A model generated the notes under the pieces. That model was not told the origin of the DNA. It saw only the letters and a list, made by a program, of their open reading frames with translations, and ran no database searches. A program made the position numbers and the translations under genes. From Typhlomys cinereus (taxonomy: Eukaryota > Chordata > Mammalia > Rodentia > Platacanthomyidae): DNA of 64,000 bases. The DNA lies in contig JALPQD010000302.1 of NCBI GenBank assembly GCA_023101885.1, forward strand, positions 337,956 through 401,955, in the 5' to 3' direction. Each line of letters opens with the position of its first letter. Positions within the stretch are counted from its first letter, which is position 1. Positions 1 to 11,499 of the stretch are shown piece by piece.

Positions 1-299
1 GTCAGCCCAGGGTAGAGCAGGACAGATGATCAGTGATAAATGGGGTCATTTTCTGCTAAGGAAAGGTCAATCCACCGGAAAGAAATGACAGTCCTAAGTA
101 CATATACACCTGAAAGGTTTTTGAAAACTAAAATCTGAAATGAAAGGAGAAATTGGTAAATCAAAATTTTGCTTCTTGTCTCTCAGTAATGAATAGGATT
201 AGTACACAGAAAATCAAGACGGGAATAGAATACCTCAGCAGCAGCACTGAGCACATTTTCCCAGTTTATACCCAGAACACCTCACCCAAAGTGCTATGG
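1..299. other. Unassigned sequence at left edge
   Basis: No repeat family, splice-flanked reading frame or RNA gene is recognised here. It is AT-rich and may be part of the worn L1 that follows, but I cannot show that. Confidence 0.4.
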
Positions 300-1090
300 A
301 ATATTCACTATTCCAATTCAATGTAGACTATAAAGCAAACTTTGAAAGTAAAGGAATTATAGTAACACAAGATATCTTCTCTGACTATAAGAAACTCACC
401 TAAAAATCAGTAACAAAATTGTCAGGATATCCTCAAATATTTAGGAATTAAATAATATATAACTAAATAACCTGTGAACTATAGAGAAAATCATCAGAGA
501 ACTGGAACATATTTTGAATTCAATGAGAACAAAAATATAACGTGTGCAAATGTGTACACTGTGCTAAAATTAATGCTTAAAATGAATTTATAATATTAAA
601 TATGCACATTAGAAAAAGTCTAGCCTTTCAGCCTACCGAAAAAGGAAGAGAAAACAAGATAGAAAGGGAACAGTAATAAGCAAAACCCAGTAAAACTGAG
701 AGCAGAAAAATAATGAAAATCAATAAATGAAAAGCTGGTGTTTCAAAGAGATTAGTAAGATAGATAAACCACTAGCAAGACTCAGAAAAAAAAAGAGAGA
801 GAGAATACATTACAGAAATGGGGATGAAGGAGAAGTTTCAGGACAGACCCTGGAGGCATTAAAAGAACCATAAGAACATATTTTATGCCAATGAACTGTA
901 TAACAACTGAAATAAGCAAATTTCTGGAAGGAAACCAGCTGTAAAAGATCACTGGAGCTGAAATCGATAATACGAATAATCCTACATCTATTAAAGAGAT
1001 GGAGTTTATACTTTAAAATCTCTCAATAAAGAAAATGCCAGGCCCAGATGACTTCCTTGGGGAGTTCTATGAAACACGTGGGATAAATAG
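300..1090 (+). mobile_element. Ancient L1 fragment (ORF2, plus strand)
   Basis: The stretch is A-rich on the plus strand and carries degraded LINE-1 ORF2 text. The clearest part, around 1015-1070, translates in pieces to the L1 motif context of a Pro-Gly-Pro-Asp reverse-transcriptase region followed by a Phe-Tyr-Glu pair. Many stops and frameshifts interrupt it, so it is long dead. Divergence is far greater than in the L1s at 15.3 and 41.4 kb. The left boundary is uncertain. Confidence 0.6.
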
Positions 1091-1195
1091 CAGCAGTTCT
1101 ACCCATGTCCTTACAGAAAAGGCTGTATGTGGAAGTGCTCACCAACTTAGATTTTTGAGCTAGTAATTCCCTGATATAATTACTAGGCAAAATAA

Positions 1196-1196
<1 letters not shown>

Positions 1197-1251
<55 letters not shown>
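1197..1251. repeat. (CA)n microsatellite
   Basis: About 27 uninterrupted CA dinucleotides. The Cys-Val reading frames across it are artefacts of the repeat. Confidence 0.97.
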
Positions 1252-1253
<2 letters not shown>

Positions 1254-1430
1254 GCTATAGAACAATAGCTTTCATTGATCAGGAATGCAAATGTTAACTA
1301 AATCGAATCCAGCAGTTTGTCAATTTCAAGGGATAAAGATAGAAACTTGGAGATTAAATGAGGCTTAAGATTCATGTCCACTAGAAGCTTCATGTAAATT
1401 TTTAGATATGGGTATTAAGGAAGAATGATT

Positions 1431-1650
1431 GGGCGGAGGTTGGCTGAGAGGTCAAAGCACTTACCATGCAAGCAAGAGGACCGGAGTGGACTCTTCAGAT
1501 CCATGAAATGAAACATGAAATGCAAGTTGGACATGGCAGTTCTCTTAGAAGTCCAACCTTAGAAGGCACACACACACATGTGTACACACACACACACACA
1601 CACACAAAGGTGTATCCACTCACCTTCAAGCCCACACACATGCATATGTC

Positions 1651-1705
<55 letters not shown>

Positions 1706-1710
1706 CCCTC
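1431..1710 (+). mobile_element. Degraded tRNA-type SINE with CA and GT tails
   Basis: The start resembles a diverged tRNA-like head (around 1431-1490) of the longer SINE type also seen at 34.5 and 52.4 kb. The 3' part is two opposed microsatellites: CA-rich at about 1568-1606 and GT-rich at about 1652-1701. The head is poorly preserved, so family assignment is tentative. Confidence 0.45.
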
Positions 1711-1759
1711 AGGCACACGAACGTGCATGCTTTAGCCATCTTTCACCTAACAATACCCA

Positions 1760-2841
1760 ATACACCAAACCATTTGTCTTCATGGATCAAATTTAAATTA
1801 TGTTTTTAGGTGGATTTATTTTTGGAAAATTCTTCTTATTTTGCTTTTCTCACTTAATAGATGTTCACTGCAAAAGACACTGCAGCTTATGGTAGCCACC
1901 AACACTTCAAAGTTACCAACCAGTGTAATTTGTTGTCTGTGGCCTCTGAACATTCCTTGCATAGGGAAACATGGATCTTTGGTATTTCAGATACAATCTA
2001 TCAATCAGCTGTTGGTTCTTTAGAAATCATTGGTGCCCATTCATTCAAGCCCACTGGCTGCTTGGCAGGGGTCTTCCAGCTGCTTTACTCTTGGTTCTCA
2101 TGCATGGCCCACCAACAGCATCATTCAGCCTCTCCTTGCTTTGCTGGGTTAACCATTATCATCCCAACTTCCATTTCCTGTCAGCTTTGGGCACCGAATC
2201 TATTGGAACTATACAAAGCAAAATTAGAAGAGTGGGTCGCGTCTTAGCTTAGTTAATGGGTATGTTGAACAACTTCCTGTCGATAAATGAGACAATTCCT
2301 TTTCCTGTGAATAATCCAACAACTTCCTTGTAACTAAAACCTTATTTTGATTTTGGTTTCAGTATGTTTGAATACATGTACACCAAAAATATTGTCCAGG
2401 GGATTCTCTTTAGTTACAATACAAAGTGGATTACAGAGCATTTCAGCAATATCTGATCAATCGCCGAGTTACAGAGAGTCATTTTTTTAAGAGTATGATG
2501 GTTATAGACAAAAGGGTCAGGAAGACTGAAGTACAGCAAGTAATTACAGTAATTAATTATAGAAATTAGTTGGAGAGTCCTGATTAAGGGCTCCTCTCGG
2601 CCCCTTCCATGATGAAGGTGAAATAAGAAAAGCAGGGTTAGGATTAGATCAAAGGGGAAAAAAAACAAAACAAAACTATTTGCCTTTTCATAAGCTAAAG
2701 GCCACGGGAGGCACTGGGTTACACGATCTCTTACTTATGTTTCGGTCAGATAACATACTTTGCAGTTTCATGATTCCTTACTTTTTTTTCAACATACAAA
2801 AACAAATGCTAAAAAATTAAAAATTAAGAAAAATACTGTAC
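1760..2841. other. Unassigned sequence
   Basis: No repeat family is recognised. A 128-codon open frame at 1861-2247 and overlapping shorter frames exist, but I recognise no protein family, and no splice sites or codon pattern support them. Confidence 0.4.
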
Positions 2842-3273
2842 TGGTAGGTTTAGGCTAGTTCTCAAAGTTATGTGGGCTTCCTGTCAGCTTGAGCAGGTCA
2901 AGAAATGCCTATGAGATTTGTAGAGCACAGCCTAGGAATATCCGTAAGGGCGTTTCCAGATATGACGAAGGTGGGGCAGACTTGCTCTTCATGTGGGCAG
3001 CACCATCCCGGGTGCTAGGGCCCAAGAAGACACAAGGGGAGCAGAAGAAAGAAAACCAGTTAGAGGGCAGGCGTTCCCTTTGCCCTGCTTCTGAACTGCC
3101 CTGCTGTGCCCGGCTCTGCCGGGCTCTGCCCGGCTCTGCCAGGCCATCCTGTGCTCTCTTACTCTCCTCTTCGGGAGGGACACTTCTGAAACCATAGCCC
3201 CAAATTAATCTTGCTTCTTTTGACTTGTTTTCTCAGGCATTTTGGTGACCATGATTCAGAAGTAATTAATACA
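2842..3273 (+). mobile_element. Solo LTR, ERVL/MaLR-like, plus strand
   Basis: The 3' half has the usual ERVL/MaLR LTR ending: a line of CTCTTC-rich sequence, an AAACCATAGCC stretch, a decayed polyadenylation signal (AATTAA), a TTTTCTCAGGCATTTTGGTGAC segment (split here by decay), then an end in TAATACA. The proposed ends are TG at 2842 and CA at 3273. GTAC lies on both sides (2838-2841 and 3274-3277), which may be the remnant of a 5-bp target duplication. GC-rich CGGCTCTGC tandem units sit at about 3108-3142. No internal retroviral sequence is attached. Confidence 0.6.
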
Positions 3274-3277
3274 GTAC

Positions 3278-4530
3278 GAAATCAAGGTGCTTAGAAATTT
3301 GGCTTTTGGAATTGACCTTTTGTTTTTAAATTTTTTTGGTGGTCAGGAGGCCACTACTTCCTTGTTAAATCATCCCAATGCACAGAGAGTGCCTTTTGTG
3401 GTCTGTGTTTGTTCTTGTAGAGGCCTTAGCCCTGCTGGAGCAGGAAAGGCCCCTAAGATCTCAGTCAGTCTTATCTCCTCCCAGATCTTCCAAATACAAT
3501 TCTGTTGGGGGACTAAGCATTCAATCACAGCATCATTTGCATTTTAATTCTTTCTTAGAAAAATGTAGCATAGCTATGCAGTCTATTTCCATCTTTCTTT
3601 TGTAATTTACTAATATATCTTGCTAATTATCCTGAACAGTATTTAATAACATTGATCCAAGCAGTATTTAGTAACATTGATCACTTCTCTGTATAGCTAG
3701 AGTCATTCTTTGAATCTCAGCAACAATAGTTATGTGGCCAACCAACTCAATGCTTATTATTACTAGATGATTTATGATATTCACAAAATAATTGTGTCTT
3801 ATGGGATGTGTCCTTCCTGGGGGATTCATGTGTAAGTGATTATTCATCCGTGAACTGCTCCTCAAAGAATTACTAATGATGTGAAAATGAAAGGGGAGAA
3901 AGGCAAAGCCCAGGAAAAGTTCTCTGGAGGATGGCTGGTGACTTCAGTCTGGCCCACAGGGAAACTTTGAGAATCTGTCTCAGAGCTACCTCACTTTAGA
4001 TGAAGGAATGAGCTTCCTTCCCACTTCCTTCAGGCAGTCACATGTCTCCCCTCTCTTAGAGCTTTGTAAATTCTCAGGCACTTCAAGATTGTGCCAAGGT
4101 AGACTGCAGTAGCATGAGGACATTCTTAGCCATCATTGCAGGTGTTGGCTTGTTGGAAGCAAATGCACGCAAAAAAAAAAAAGAGAGAATGTAGCTGGAG
4201 GTTGGAAGAAAATGCAGCATCTGCATGGGTTGGAATTATCTGTCTTGCCCTTTATGAGAGCAAAGTTTGGACTACAGGTTATTTTAATAAAAATGCAGTT
4301 TTCTGACCAGCAAATGCATCCCCTATCTTCTATATCTGGACAAGTGATATAATAGAAATATAAATAAATGGTAGTCATGGGAGGATTGTCAGAAAAAAAT
4401 TCTAGAAAAGAGAGGGTCGTTTTGCTCAATAAACTCATTTATTAGCTTTTTCTCAATATATGTTTGACATATTAAAAGACATTGAAGACAAAGTTTGGGA
4501 GAGAACAGGAAATTTGAATTTGCTGAGAAT
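3278..4530. other. Unassigned sequence
   Basis: No element, exon or RNA gene is recognised. A short A-run lies near 4170. Confidence 0.4.
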
Positions 4531-4564
4531 GAAAAAAATTCTATTTAAAAAAATACGTTTATTT

Positions 4565-4629
<65 letters not shown>

Positions 4630-4819
4630 CTTTTGGAGGACCAAGTGACTCTGGGAATCATCCTGGATTACTTCTACCTCCTTCTTGCTTTGCTCTGGGA
4701 TTTCCCAGGCTCTGCCTAACAGTTTCTGCCTGGTAATTTTACGTGGGACCTAGAATCCAAACTCAGGACTTTCTGCTTGTGAGGCAGAGTCTTAACCCCT
4801 AAGCCATCTCTCCAGTTCC
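4565..4819 (-). mobile_element. Lineage SINE (B2-like head), minus strand
   Basis: The right end is the complement of a tRNA-like head (CCATCTCTCCAG at about 4804-4815). The body contains the family signature GGCTCTGCC and TTTGCTCTGGGATTTCCCAGG. The 3' tail reads on the plus strand as (CT)n at 4565-4583 followed by (GT)n at 4583-4627. An imperfect 12-bp duplication flanks it: AAAATTCTATTT at 4535-4546 and AAAATTCCATTT at 4820-4831. This supports L1-dependent retroposition. The same family occurs at 9.4, 11.2, 30.9, 49.0, 58.0, 58.5 and 61.5 kb. Confidence 0.8.
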
Positions 4820-4831
4820 AAAATTCCATTT

Positions 4832-5633
4832 CTATCTTACATTTCATTTTATTTTAAATGCAGCCAAAGTTTACTAGACAATTGCTGTGGCTTGGCACAG
4901 CTACACTACATTCTCTAAGATCTAATCCACCTGGTGCCTTGGCTCAGGTAAAGGTGTAGCAGGGCAGTTATCGGAAGGCCATCCTGCAAGGCAGGCTTAA
5001 TCCCCTCTCAGATGGAGAAAGGAAATTCTCACAGGAAGCCACAAAGGGATGAGAATCTAAAATTAAGAGCATAATGGAACTGCCCTCTCAGCAAACACCA
5101 GGTATTCCCATGACATCTGTTTTCCTAAGTTCTTAGTTCCTTAACAAATAGTTCCCAGAAGGGCTATTATGTTCCTTAAAGTAGATAATTTTCAGAAAGG
5201 ATTTCTCTCTTTTTTTCTTTTCTTTTTCTTTTTTTAAATCTGGATGTGAATTCTATAATAACCCATTTGTAACCTGTCTGGCATTCTTCACTTTGGATTT
5301 GTGATACTTAGTGCGGAGCCCACTGGCCAATGAATAATAAAAAATCAGCTTTTATTTAGCATTTGCATCTGGGGCTTTGTGTCTAGTTGATGACCTATAA
5401 TAAAGGAAAGGGAGAAAACAGAATTATTGAAGATATTTCAATAATATTACAGATTTGTGTAACTATCTTGATATTGATAATTTTATTATTCTCATAAATT
5501 TCCATGCATGCATATCTGAACTACAAGGTGTCATGCTCATCATGTTATCAAACAACCCATTAATGACTTTATTCATTTATTTGCAACAGAATCAATGAAG
5601 GATAAACCTAGGAACCATTAGAAAGTAGTGTGA
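4832..5633. other. Unassigned sequence
   Basis: No element is recognised. There is a pyrimidine-rich tract at about 5203-5237. Confidence 0.4.
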
Positions 5634-5638
5634 CAAAG

Positions 5639-5994
5639 TGTAACAGTTACTCTTAACTATTGCTGTGAGAGAGCACCCAAAGTCAAGCAACTTAAGGGAG
5701 AAAGGGAGGTTTATTCAGCTTACGGTTCCAGAGGGAAAGTACAGTCTCAAAGCAGAGGTGGCATGACTGGCTGGCCAAAGCTGGAGGAGGCTAAGTCACC
5801 GCAGACATCTTGGAAGCTGAGAGCTGCAGACTGCTTGCTGCAAAGGCAGACTTCTCCTGGAGGTAGGGTGGGACTAATCCACCTCAAGGCCCAACCCCTT
5901 GTGACTGCCTTCCTCCAGCAAGGCTCCACCTCTCAAGGTACCATGACCTTGCCAAACACATGAGACTGTGGGGGGCACATTTCAAACCATGATA
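5639..5994 (-). mobile_element. Solo LTR of MaLR family A, minus strand
   Basis: This LTR of about 356 bp nearly matches both LTRs of the complete MaLR at 43.0-45.2 kb. On the minus strand it carries AATAAA, here seen as TTTATT at 5711-5716. The flanks carry a perfect 5-bp target duplication, CAAAG, at 5634-5638 and 5995-5999. Five bp is the size expected for ERVL/MaLR integration. With no internal region it is a solo LTR, formed by recombination between two LTRs. Confidence 0.85.
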
Positions 5995-6019
5995 CAAAGC
6001 ATGTAGCATTTACTATGCA

Positions 6020-6447
6020 TGTTGTCAATACATTCATAACCAAACATCTTAAGGAAAAAAAGGTGTTTTATTTTGGCTTATGATTATTGGTTATAGCTCC
6101 TTGTTCAACTTGGAAACAAAACTAGGGGCCAAGAGAAACCATCCAGACTATATCCAAGAGAAATCATCCACACGATATCCATATATCCACAGGACTGCTG
6201 AGAAATGGACAATCTTTACTTCCTAGATCAGCATGTCTGGCCAAGTATACCAAACCAGCTTACTTCATCTTATCCACTTAACCAGCTTATCCATCTGTCC
6301 AGGGAATAGTACCACCCACCATGGGTTGACCCTTCTCAATCAACTAGAAAATCCCCTGTATGTTTGCTTGGGTCTAATTCAACCACTAATTTTTCCCAGA
6401 ACTTGAACCCTCAACCATTAAGCTGATGCCTGTATTTAACTATGATA
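6020..6447 (-). mobile_element. Solo LTR of family B, minus strand
   Basis: The sequence aligns by eye with the LTR at 25630-26043, including the shared stretch AGCATGTCTGGCCAAGTATA and an end in TTTAACTATGATA. On its own strand it begins near TATCATAGTTAA and ends in ACA. No matching target duplication is visible, so it is older or its ends are eroded. It lies 25 bp from the family A LTR ending at 5994. Confidence 0.75.
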
Positions 6448-6827
6448 CCAGGCCATCCAACTTGGTTTTGGAGGTAGGCAGGAAAAAAATTCTCAAAGAA
6501 AATAGCTTCTAAATATTGAGTAAATATTTGGTAGAAGATATAATTAGTTGGGGTGAGTCGTTCAAGCAGAAAATCTGAAAAAGGCCTTTGGCATATGAGT
6601 CACTGACATTTAGAACTAGAGGCATCAGCTACATGGATGCCTCCCTCCAAAACAGCCAATTCAGAGCTGGAGACACCTAAAAAAGCCCTGAAGAAAAATG
6701 AAAAAGCCTTCTCCCTTATGCACAAAATTATGTTGTTTGCTTCTCAAATATTATGATTAGTTTTAGTCTGTTAACAGACAACCAACCAGTGTTTCAAAAA
6801 GAAATGGCAAGTCAACGATACAGTTCT
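6448..6827. other. Unassigned sequence
   Basis: No element or exon is recognised. Confidence 0.35.
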
Positions 6828-7169
6828 TGTATTTATTACTCTTGCGTTGCTGTTAGAACACTCAGCCAAGCATCTTAAGGGAGAAAGGAAGATTTATTTA
6901 GCTTATGATTCCAGAGGGGAGATACAGTCTTTCATGGCAGAAGTGGCATGAGTGATGGCAAAAGCTAGAGACAGGTTAAGTCTGGGAGACTGAGAGCTGC
7001 TAGACTGCCTGCTGTTAAGACCAGACTTCTTCCAGAAGTAGGTTTGGACTAATCCAGCTCAAGGCCCACCCCCTGTGACTGCCTTCCTCCCACAAGGCTC
7101 CATCTCCTAAAGGTGCCAGAATCTTCCTAAACACATGAGATTGTGGGGGACACATTTCAGACCTTGACA
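6828..7169 (-). mobile_element. Solo LTR of MaLR family A, diverged, minus strand
   Basis: It matches the family A LTR along its length: TTAAGGGAGAAAGG, GAGAGCTGC, CCTTCCTCC and GGGGGACACATTTCAGACC. It has more substitutions and small gaps than the 5.6-kb copy. The polyadenylation signal is altered (TTTATTTA at about 6894). No 5-bp duplication survives. Confidence 0.75.
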
Positions 7170-7174
7170 CTTAG

Positions 7175-9345
7175 GATTTTCAGGTGGGAAGGTGACGGCT
7201 GAGAATGCATGTGTGCTTCAAATTACTAAAGTAAGATGGGAACAATCAGAAGCCCTGCAGGTTCTGGGGGAAGTTCTGCTGTCATGTGGCCAGTTGTCTC
7301 ATGTCATGTGGCCTCAGCTCTGCATCTGGAAGCAGAGGAGACTGGACAAAGGACAGACAGCATGCAATGCCTCTCAGCTAGGACACTTGTAACTGCCAGC
7401 CCTTCTGGTGGCAGTGCCAACACTTAAACTTCCACAGTTTTCTTGGTCTGAATGCATGGAGTGTCAATAGGATCTAGTAACTGAGCTTTTCTTCACCCCA
7501 GGTGCTCCAAGGACTGATGATGATGGATGAGATTTAAAAATACTTCCGTTCCCCACTCTTCCCATTGGAATAAGTCTGAAGCATGACCATCCCTGTGGGC
7601 TTGGCCTAATGTTACCCACTGAAACTCTGCCTTGGTCATCTCTCTTTTTAGTGTTACCTCTCCTGCCTCCAGAGATCCCTGTGTCCACCATCCATCTTGT
7701 CTACTTTAGATTGTAGCTTTAATATTCTTTAGTTAGTATCTTTAATAATGTTGCTTATTCATATACAGTAAATGCATATGTATAGAATACTAAAAGAGAA
7801 AGCATTTTGCACCTAATGCTGCTTGATGTTGAGTTCTGCATATAAACTTCAGCACTTTATACATCCATTAAACATTTAATAATTCAGTAATGGGAACTTT
7901 GAATGTTTGCATTCTGTTGAGATCTTTGTCAGACTGTTACATAGGCACTCAAAGATTCTTAGTGAAATTCATATGTCAGGGTTTTTGGATAGGCTGGAAA
8001 TATATCCTTACTTTCCCACTTGTAAAACAGAATATGGTCACTCAGTATCTAAAAACTTACTACCCAATATATTTTTAGGAATGGATTAAATCTGAATAAG
8101 CCATGTGGCAAAAATATCCCTGGACTGCAATGTGCCTTAATTAGCTTGTGTGTATCTCAAATTCTGTCTTGACATTAACAGCCACCTTATAAAATCATAT
8201 CATTCACTATATTAGATATTTCTTTGTAACAGAATCAATTTCAAGATGGTGTGTTGGGGAATTTGAAAGATACGATAAGTCCATGAAATATTACTGAGGT
8301 TGTACTCTTTAATGTTAATTAAATCAAAACGAAATGAACAGGTCAGGTGGACCCCCTAGGAAAGTCTCCATTAGCTGTCTCTAGTTCCACTTCAATGAGA
8401 AATGGAAACCCACCTCCTCCCCACATCTTAATATACAGCATCCAAGTCCTTTGATGTCTGAAGGACTTAGCTGATGGCCTTGTGTCAGGATGATGCCAGG
8501 TGATGACTAGGGACAGCTGGAAGAGAGTATCCCTACTGGAAGACCCTTGCCTTCCGCCGGCCTTCTGCATCAGTGCCCCTTCCAGGCCTGCCTGTGCCAC
8601 CAAGACCGTGTCCTCTTTTTGCTTTTCTACCCCAATCCTAGGCATTCCTTGATTCTTTCCACTGAGAAGAAAAGCTGATTCTGATGGCAGACTTCTATTC
8701 CCTTGGACACGTTGTCTCAGATATTCGATTCGGTGTCTAGGTGAGCTCAGGGAAAGATAATGCATCCAGGGTGCTGGTTTTCAGTTTTGGTAGCATATTA
8801 GAATCACTTTAAACTTTTTGTTGACATCTGGATCCCCTCACAGGTCACTGAATCAGAATATCAACCATGTGGTGGGAGATGTGGAGAGCAGGAGGCAGAG
8901 CACAGGACTCTATGAATGAGCTCCAAAGACATTTCTATGGTGCTGGGTGCCATCCAGTGTGGTTGAGAGACAGGAGGAAGTGCACAGGAGGGAGAGAAAC
9001 AGAGAAAAAGAGGTGGGGGGGATAGAAAAAAGGGAAGGGAGAAAGGAAGGGGAGGGGAGAATCTAAATAGAATTGGAGATTAGCACTCAGAAGAGGATCA
9101 CCCTGTGATCAGTGTCTCAATGTCCTGTTGGCACTCTTCCAGGGAAGAATCATTCTGTAATTATTCTCTTCCTTGTCTTGTGAGAATTAAACCAAGATCC
9201 AAACAATTGTCACTACTTTGGTGATCTCTAGGATCACGTCTTTACTACAGCCTGAAATATGTATTGATCTTGAAGTGCAGGTTTGGGCTCGAGGTAACTC
9301 AAGACTTTGTTTTCATCATGGTTGGAATCAGTGGACATGCAGCAT
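7175..9345. other. Unassigned sequence
   Basis: More than 2 kb with no recognised element. A purine-rich tract of GGGA/GGAA type lies at about 9005-9060. Open frames here, the longest 8343-8765 on the minus strand, resemble no known protein. Confidence 0.4.
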
Positions 9346-9362
9346 TTAAAGATTGCACTATA

Positions 9363-9573
9363 GGGCTGGAGAGATGGCTCAGGGGTTAAGACTCCACCTC
9401 TAAAGCAGAAGGTCCTGTGTTCTGATCCCAGGTAGAAATGGTGGTGGTCTGCACTTCTAGTCCTGGTGGGCAGAGCCTGGAAAATCCCAGAGCAAAACAA
9501 GAAGGAAGTAGAAGCAATCCAGGATGATTCCTGAAGTCACCCTTGGTCCTCACAGGGACCCATATACCCTCTG

Positions 9574-9622
<49 letters not shown>

Positions 9623-9657
9623 GTAAATGAATGCATAAATAAAGTTTTTTTTTTAAA
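9363..9657 (+). mobile_element. Lineage SINE (B2-like head), plus strand
   Basis: This is the best-preserved sense copy. It starts GGGCTGGAGAGATGGCTCAG at 9363, like the head of rodent B2. Next comes the family-specific body with GGGCAGAGCCTGG and AGCAATCCAGGATGATTCC, then a (CA)n tail at about 9577-9620 and an A/T-rich end. An imperfect duplication flanks it: AAAGATTGCACTATA at 9348-9362 and a similar AAAGATTTCACTGTA starting near 9658. The head matches a tRNA-derived pol III promoter. Confidence 0.88.
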
Positions 9658-9675
9658 AAAGATTTCACTGTATTA

Positions 9676-10358
9676 CAGATGTATAAACAGAAGGTCATGA
9701 AGTCTCTACAGATTTCCATACTCTTAAACATTTACCTCTGTTTGTGTGTCCTGGAGTTTTCTTAGTGTTGCTTTTGGACTTGTAACATCAACTCTCAATT
9801 TCAGAATTTTCAACATATTCCTAGTGAAATATGCTGTTGGTAGGGTTTTATGGCTTTTTTGATTCTAAAATTATTTCCTACAGTCTGATGGTTCTCCCTG
9901 TATTTAGAATCAAGTCATTATCTGGGAACATTTCATATCTATTTTGCCTATGAATGTACCAGTTCAAATAAATTGGGAAAAAAAGCATTAGAGAAAGATG
10001 CATTATGTAAAAGACTCCTGAATATTCTTCCTCATAGATGCATTCCATTGAACAGCTATTCAAACACCAATCTACCAGTACAAAGGCAGAAAACCATATG
10101 AGAGTTCATAGTGCTTAGGTTTTAGATAATGGAGTGGAATGGAATGGAGTGGAATGGAATGGAATGGTGCAGGAAGGGAGGAAGGAAAAAGGAAGAAAAA
10201 AGGAAAGAAAGAAGGAAGAAAGCAGTTACTCTTATTACCCTTCCACCTTCTACAAGTAGTCCAGACAGGAAAGAGATTCCTACCGTATAAAAGAGTGGTA
10301 GAAAATGAAATCTAGGATAATGAAAATGTGGTACTGAAAACCGGGTCAAGAACATATG
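9676..10358. other. Unassigned sequence with a short GGAAT tract
   Basis: No transposon is recognised. A simple repeat lies at 10131-10222 and is listed separately. Confidence 0.35.
10131..10222 (+). repeat. (GGAAT)n tract followed by GGAA-rich sequence
   Basis: Six to seven units of GGAAT or GGAGT run from about 10131 to 10166. Purine-rich GGAAGGAAA/GAAAG sequence follows to about 10222. Confidence 0.9.
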
Positions 10359-10359
10359 G

Positions 10360-11005
10360 AAGGGGAGGACACAGACCCTAAAGGGAGATAAACTATTAAA
10401 GTCCAGCTATAAGGACTTCTGAACATTGTACCCATATATGAGAGAAGCACTCAGCGCTTACACTGCAATAGAAGGTGTCTATTACAGAAAATCATAATTG
10501 GTCAAAAAATAATTGAGTATGGGTTGTTTGGCTCCAAATAGGACATCTAAACTACATCTCACCCTAAGGTTCAGGGAGCATCCTTTAGAAGGGTGCTCTA
10601 AGAATGCAAGAGCCTGGAAGTGGCAAGAGGCACAGCTGGAGAGTATCTTCTGGACATGCCTAGGCCTCTGCAACCATGAATTCACTGTACCTTGGAATAC
10701 TTCCATGAGATCACAAGTTTTGGCCTACCTACTTTACATCATGAAAGGAAAAAGATCTCAAGAAACACTCAGAGACTAACTATGGAGGAGAAGAAAGTAA
10801 TTATCTCCAGGGATATATCCACTGGTACATTATCCTTGTTCCAGCAAATATCACACATTAACATTAACAGTAACTCAGATGGGACTAAGTGAACCATAAA
10901 CAAACATAAGGACTGAAAGCATAAGGTATGGAAGGAGAAGGCCTGAAATGGGGTAATAAGGGGTGAAAATGATATGAATACACTGTAAAGCCCAAAAGAA
11001 TAAAT
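10360..11005 (+). mobile_element. Older rodent L1 3' end (Lx-like), plus strand
   Basis: The text resembles the 3' UTR of older rodent L1 families: an AAGAATGCAAGAGCCTGGAAG stretch, TATCTTCTGGACATGCC, an ATGAATTCAC segment, and a terminal AATAAAT near 10998. It has no ORF. The segment at 18.34-18.83 kb shares its layout (CTCCTGGACATGACC, GGGGTGAAAA, TATGAAT). The 5' end is uncertain. Confidence 0.55.
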
Positions 11006-11224
11006 ATAAGTAAGCAAACTGCAATGGTCAAAACTGCATGATACTTATAGTAAGCTTGAGCCAGGAAAATTGCATTATAACCTTGAGAAGTGTATTAGCT
11101 CATATTGCAAAGAGGCCTTTCCTGGCAACCCCTTTCTAAGCTGTAGTGGCAGATCTGGGAGAAGGTGTCTACTCACTGGGGAGCAGGGCATGAGAGATAG
11201 CACAGAGTGCTGTCTTTTCAAAAG

Positions 11225-11494
11225 AAATTATTTATTTTTGTATGTGTGTATCTGTGTGTTACAGAGGGCACTATGTGTGCCTGTGGAAGTCCAAGGGTGA
11301 CTTTGGGAATCACCCTGGATTGCTTCTACCTCATCTTTACTTTGCTCTGGAGTTTCCCAGGCTTTGTCTTCCAGGGCCGAAAGTACAGGCCACCATCATT
11401 CTGTCTGACATTTTTACATGGAATCTGGGATCTGAACACAGGACTTTCTTCTTGCAAGGCAGAAGCTTAACCCCTGAACCATCTCTCCAGCCCT
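11225..11494 (-). mobile_element. Lineage SINE (B2-like head), minus strand
   Basis: The complement of the tRNA-like head ends at 11494 (CCATCTCTCCAGCCCT). The body matches the 9.36-kb copy in reverse. A T-rich and GT tail is at 11225-11262. An imperfect flanking duplication (GTGCTGTCTT and ATGCTATCTT) lies just outside. Two open frames across it are translation of the SINE, not genes. Confidence 0.85.
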
Positions 11495-11499
11495 AGGAT

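Noticed and set aside
1023..1265. Small open frames rich in Cys-Val or His-Thr
   Set aside because: They are translations of CA/GT microsatellites here and at 1.5, 4.5, 9.6, 39.6 and 58.0 kb.
1861..2247. 128-codon open frame
   Set aside because: No recognised family, overlapping frames of similar length, and no splice or promoter signal.
8343..8765. 140-codon minus-strand open frame
   Set aside because: Composition and content do not resemble a protein family; likely chance.
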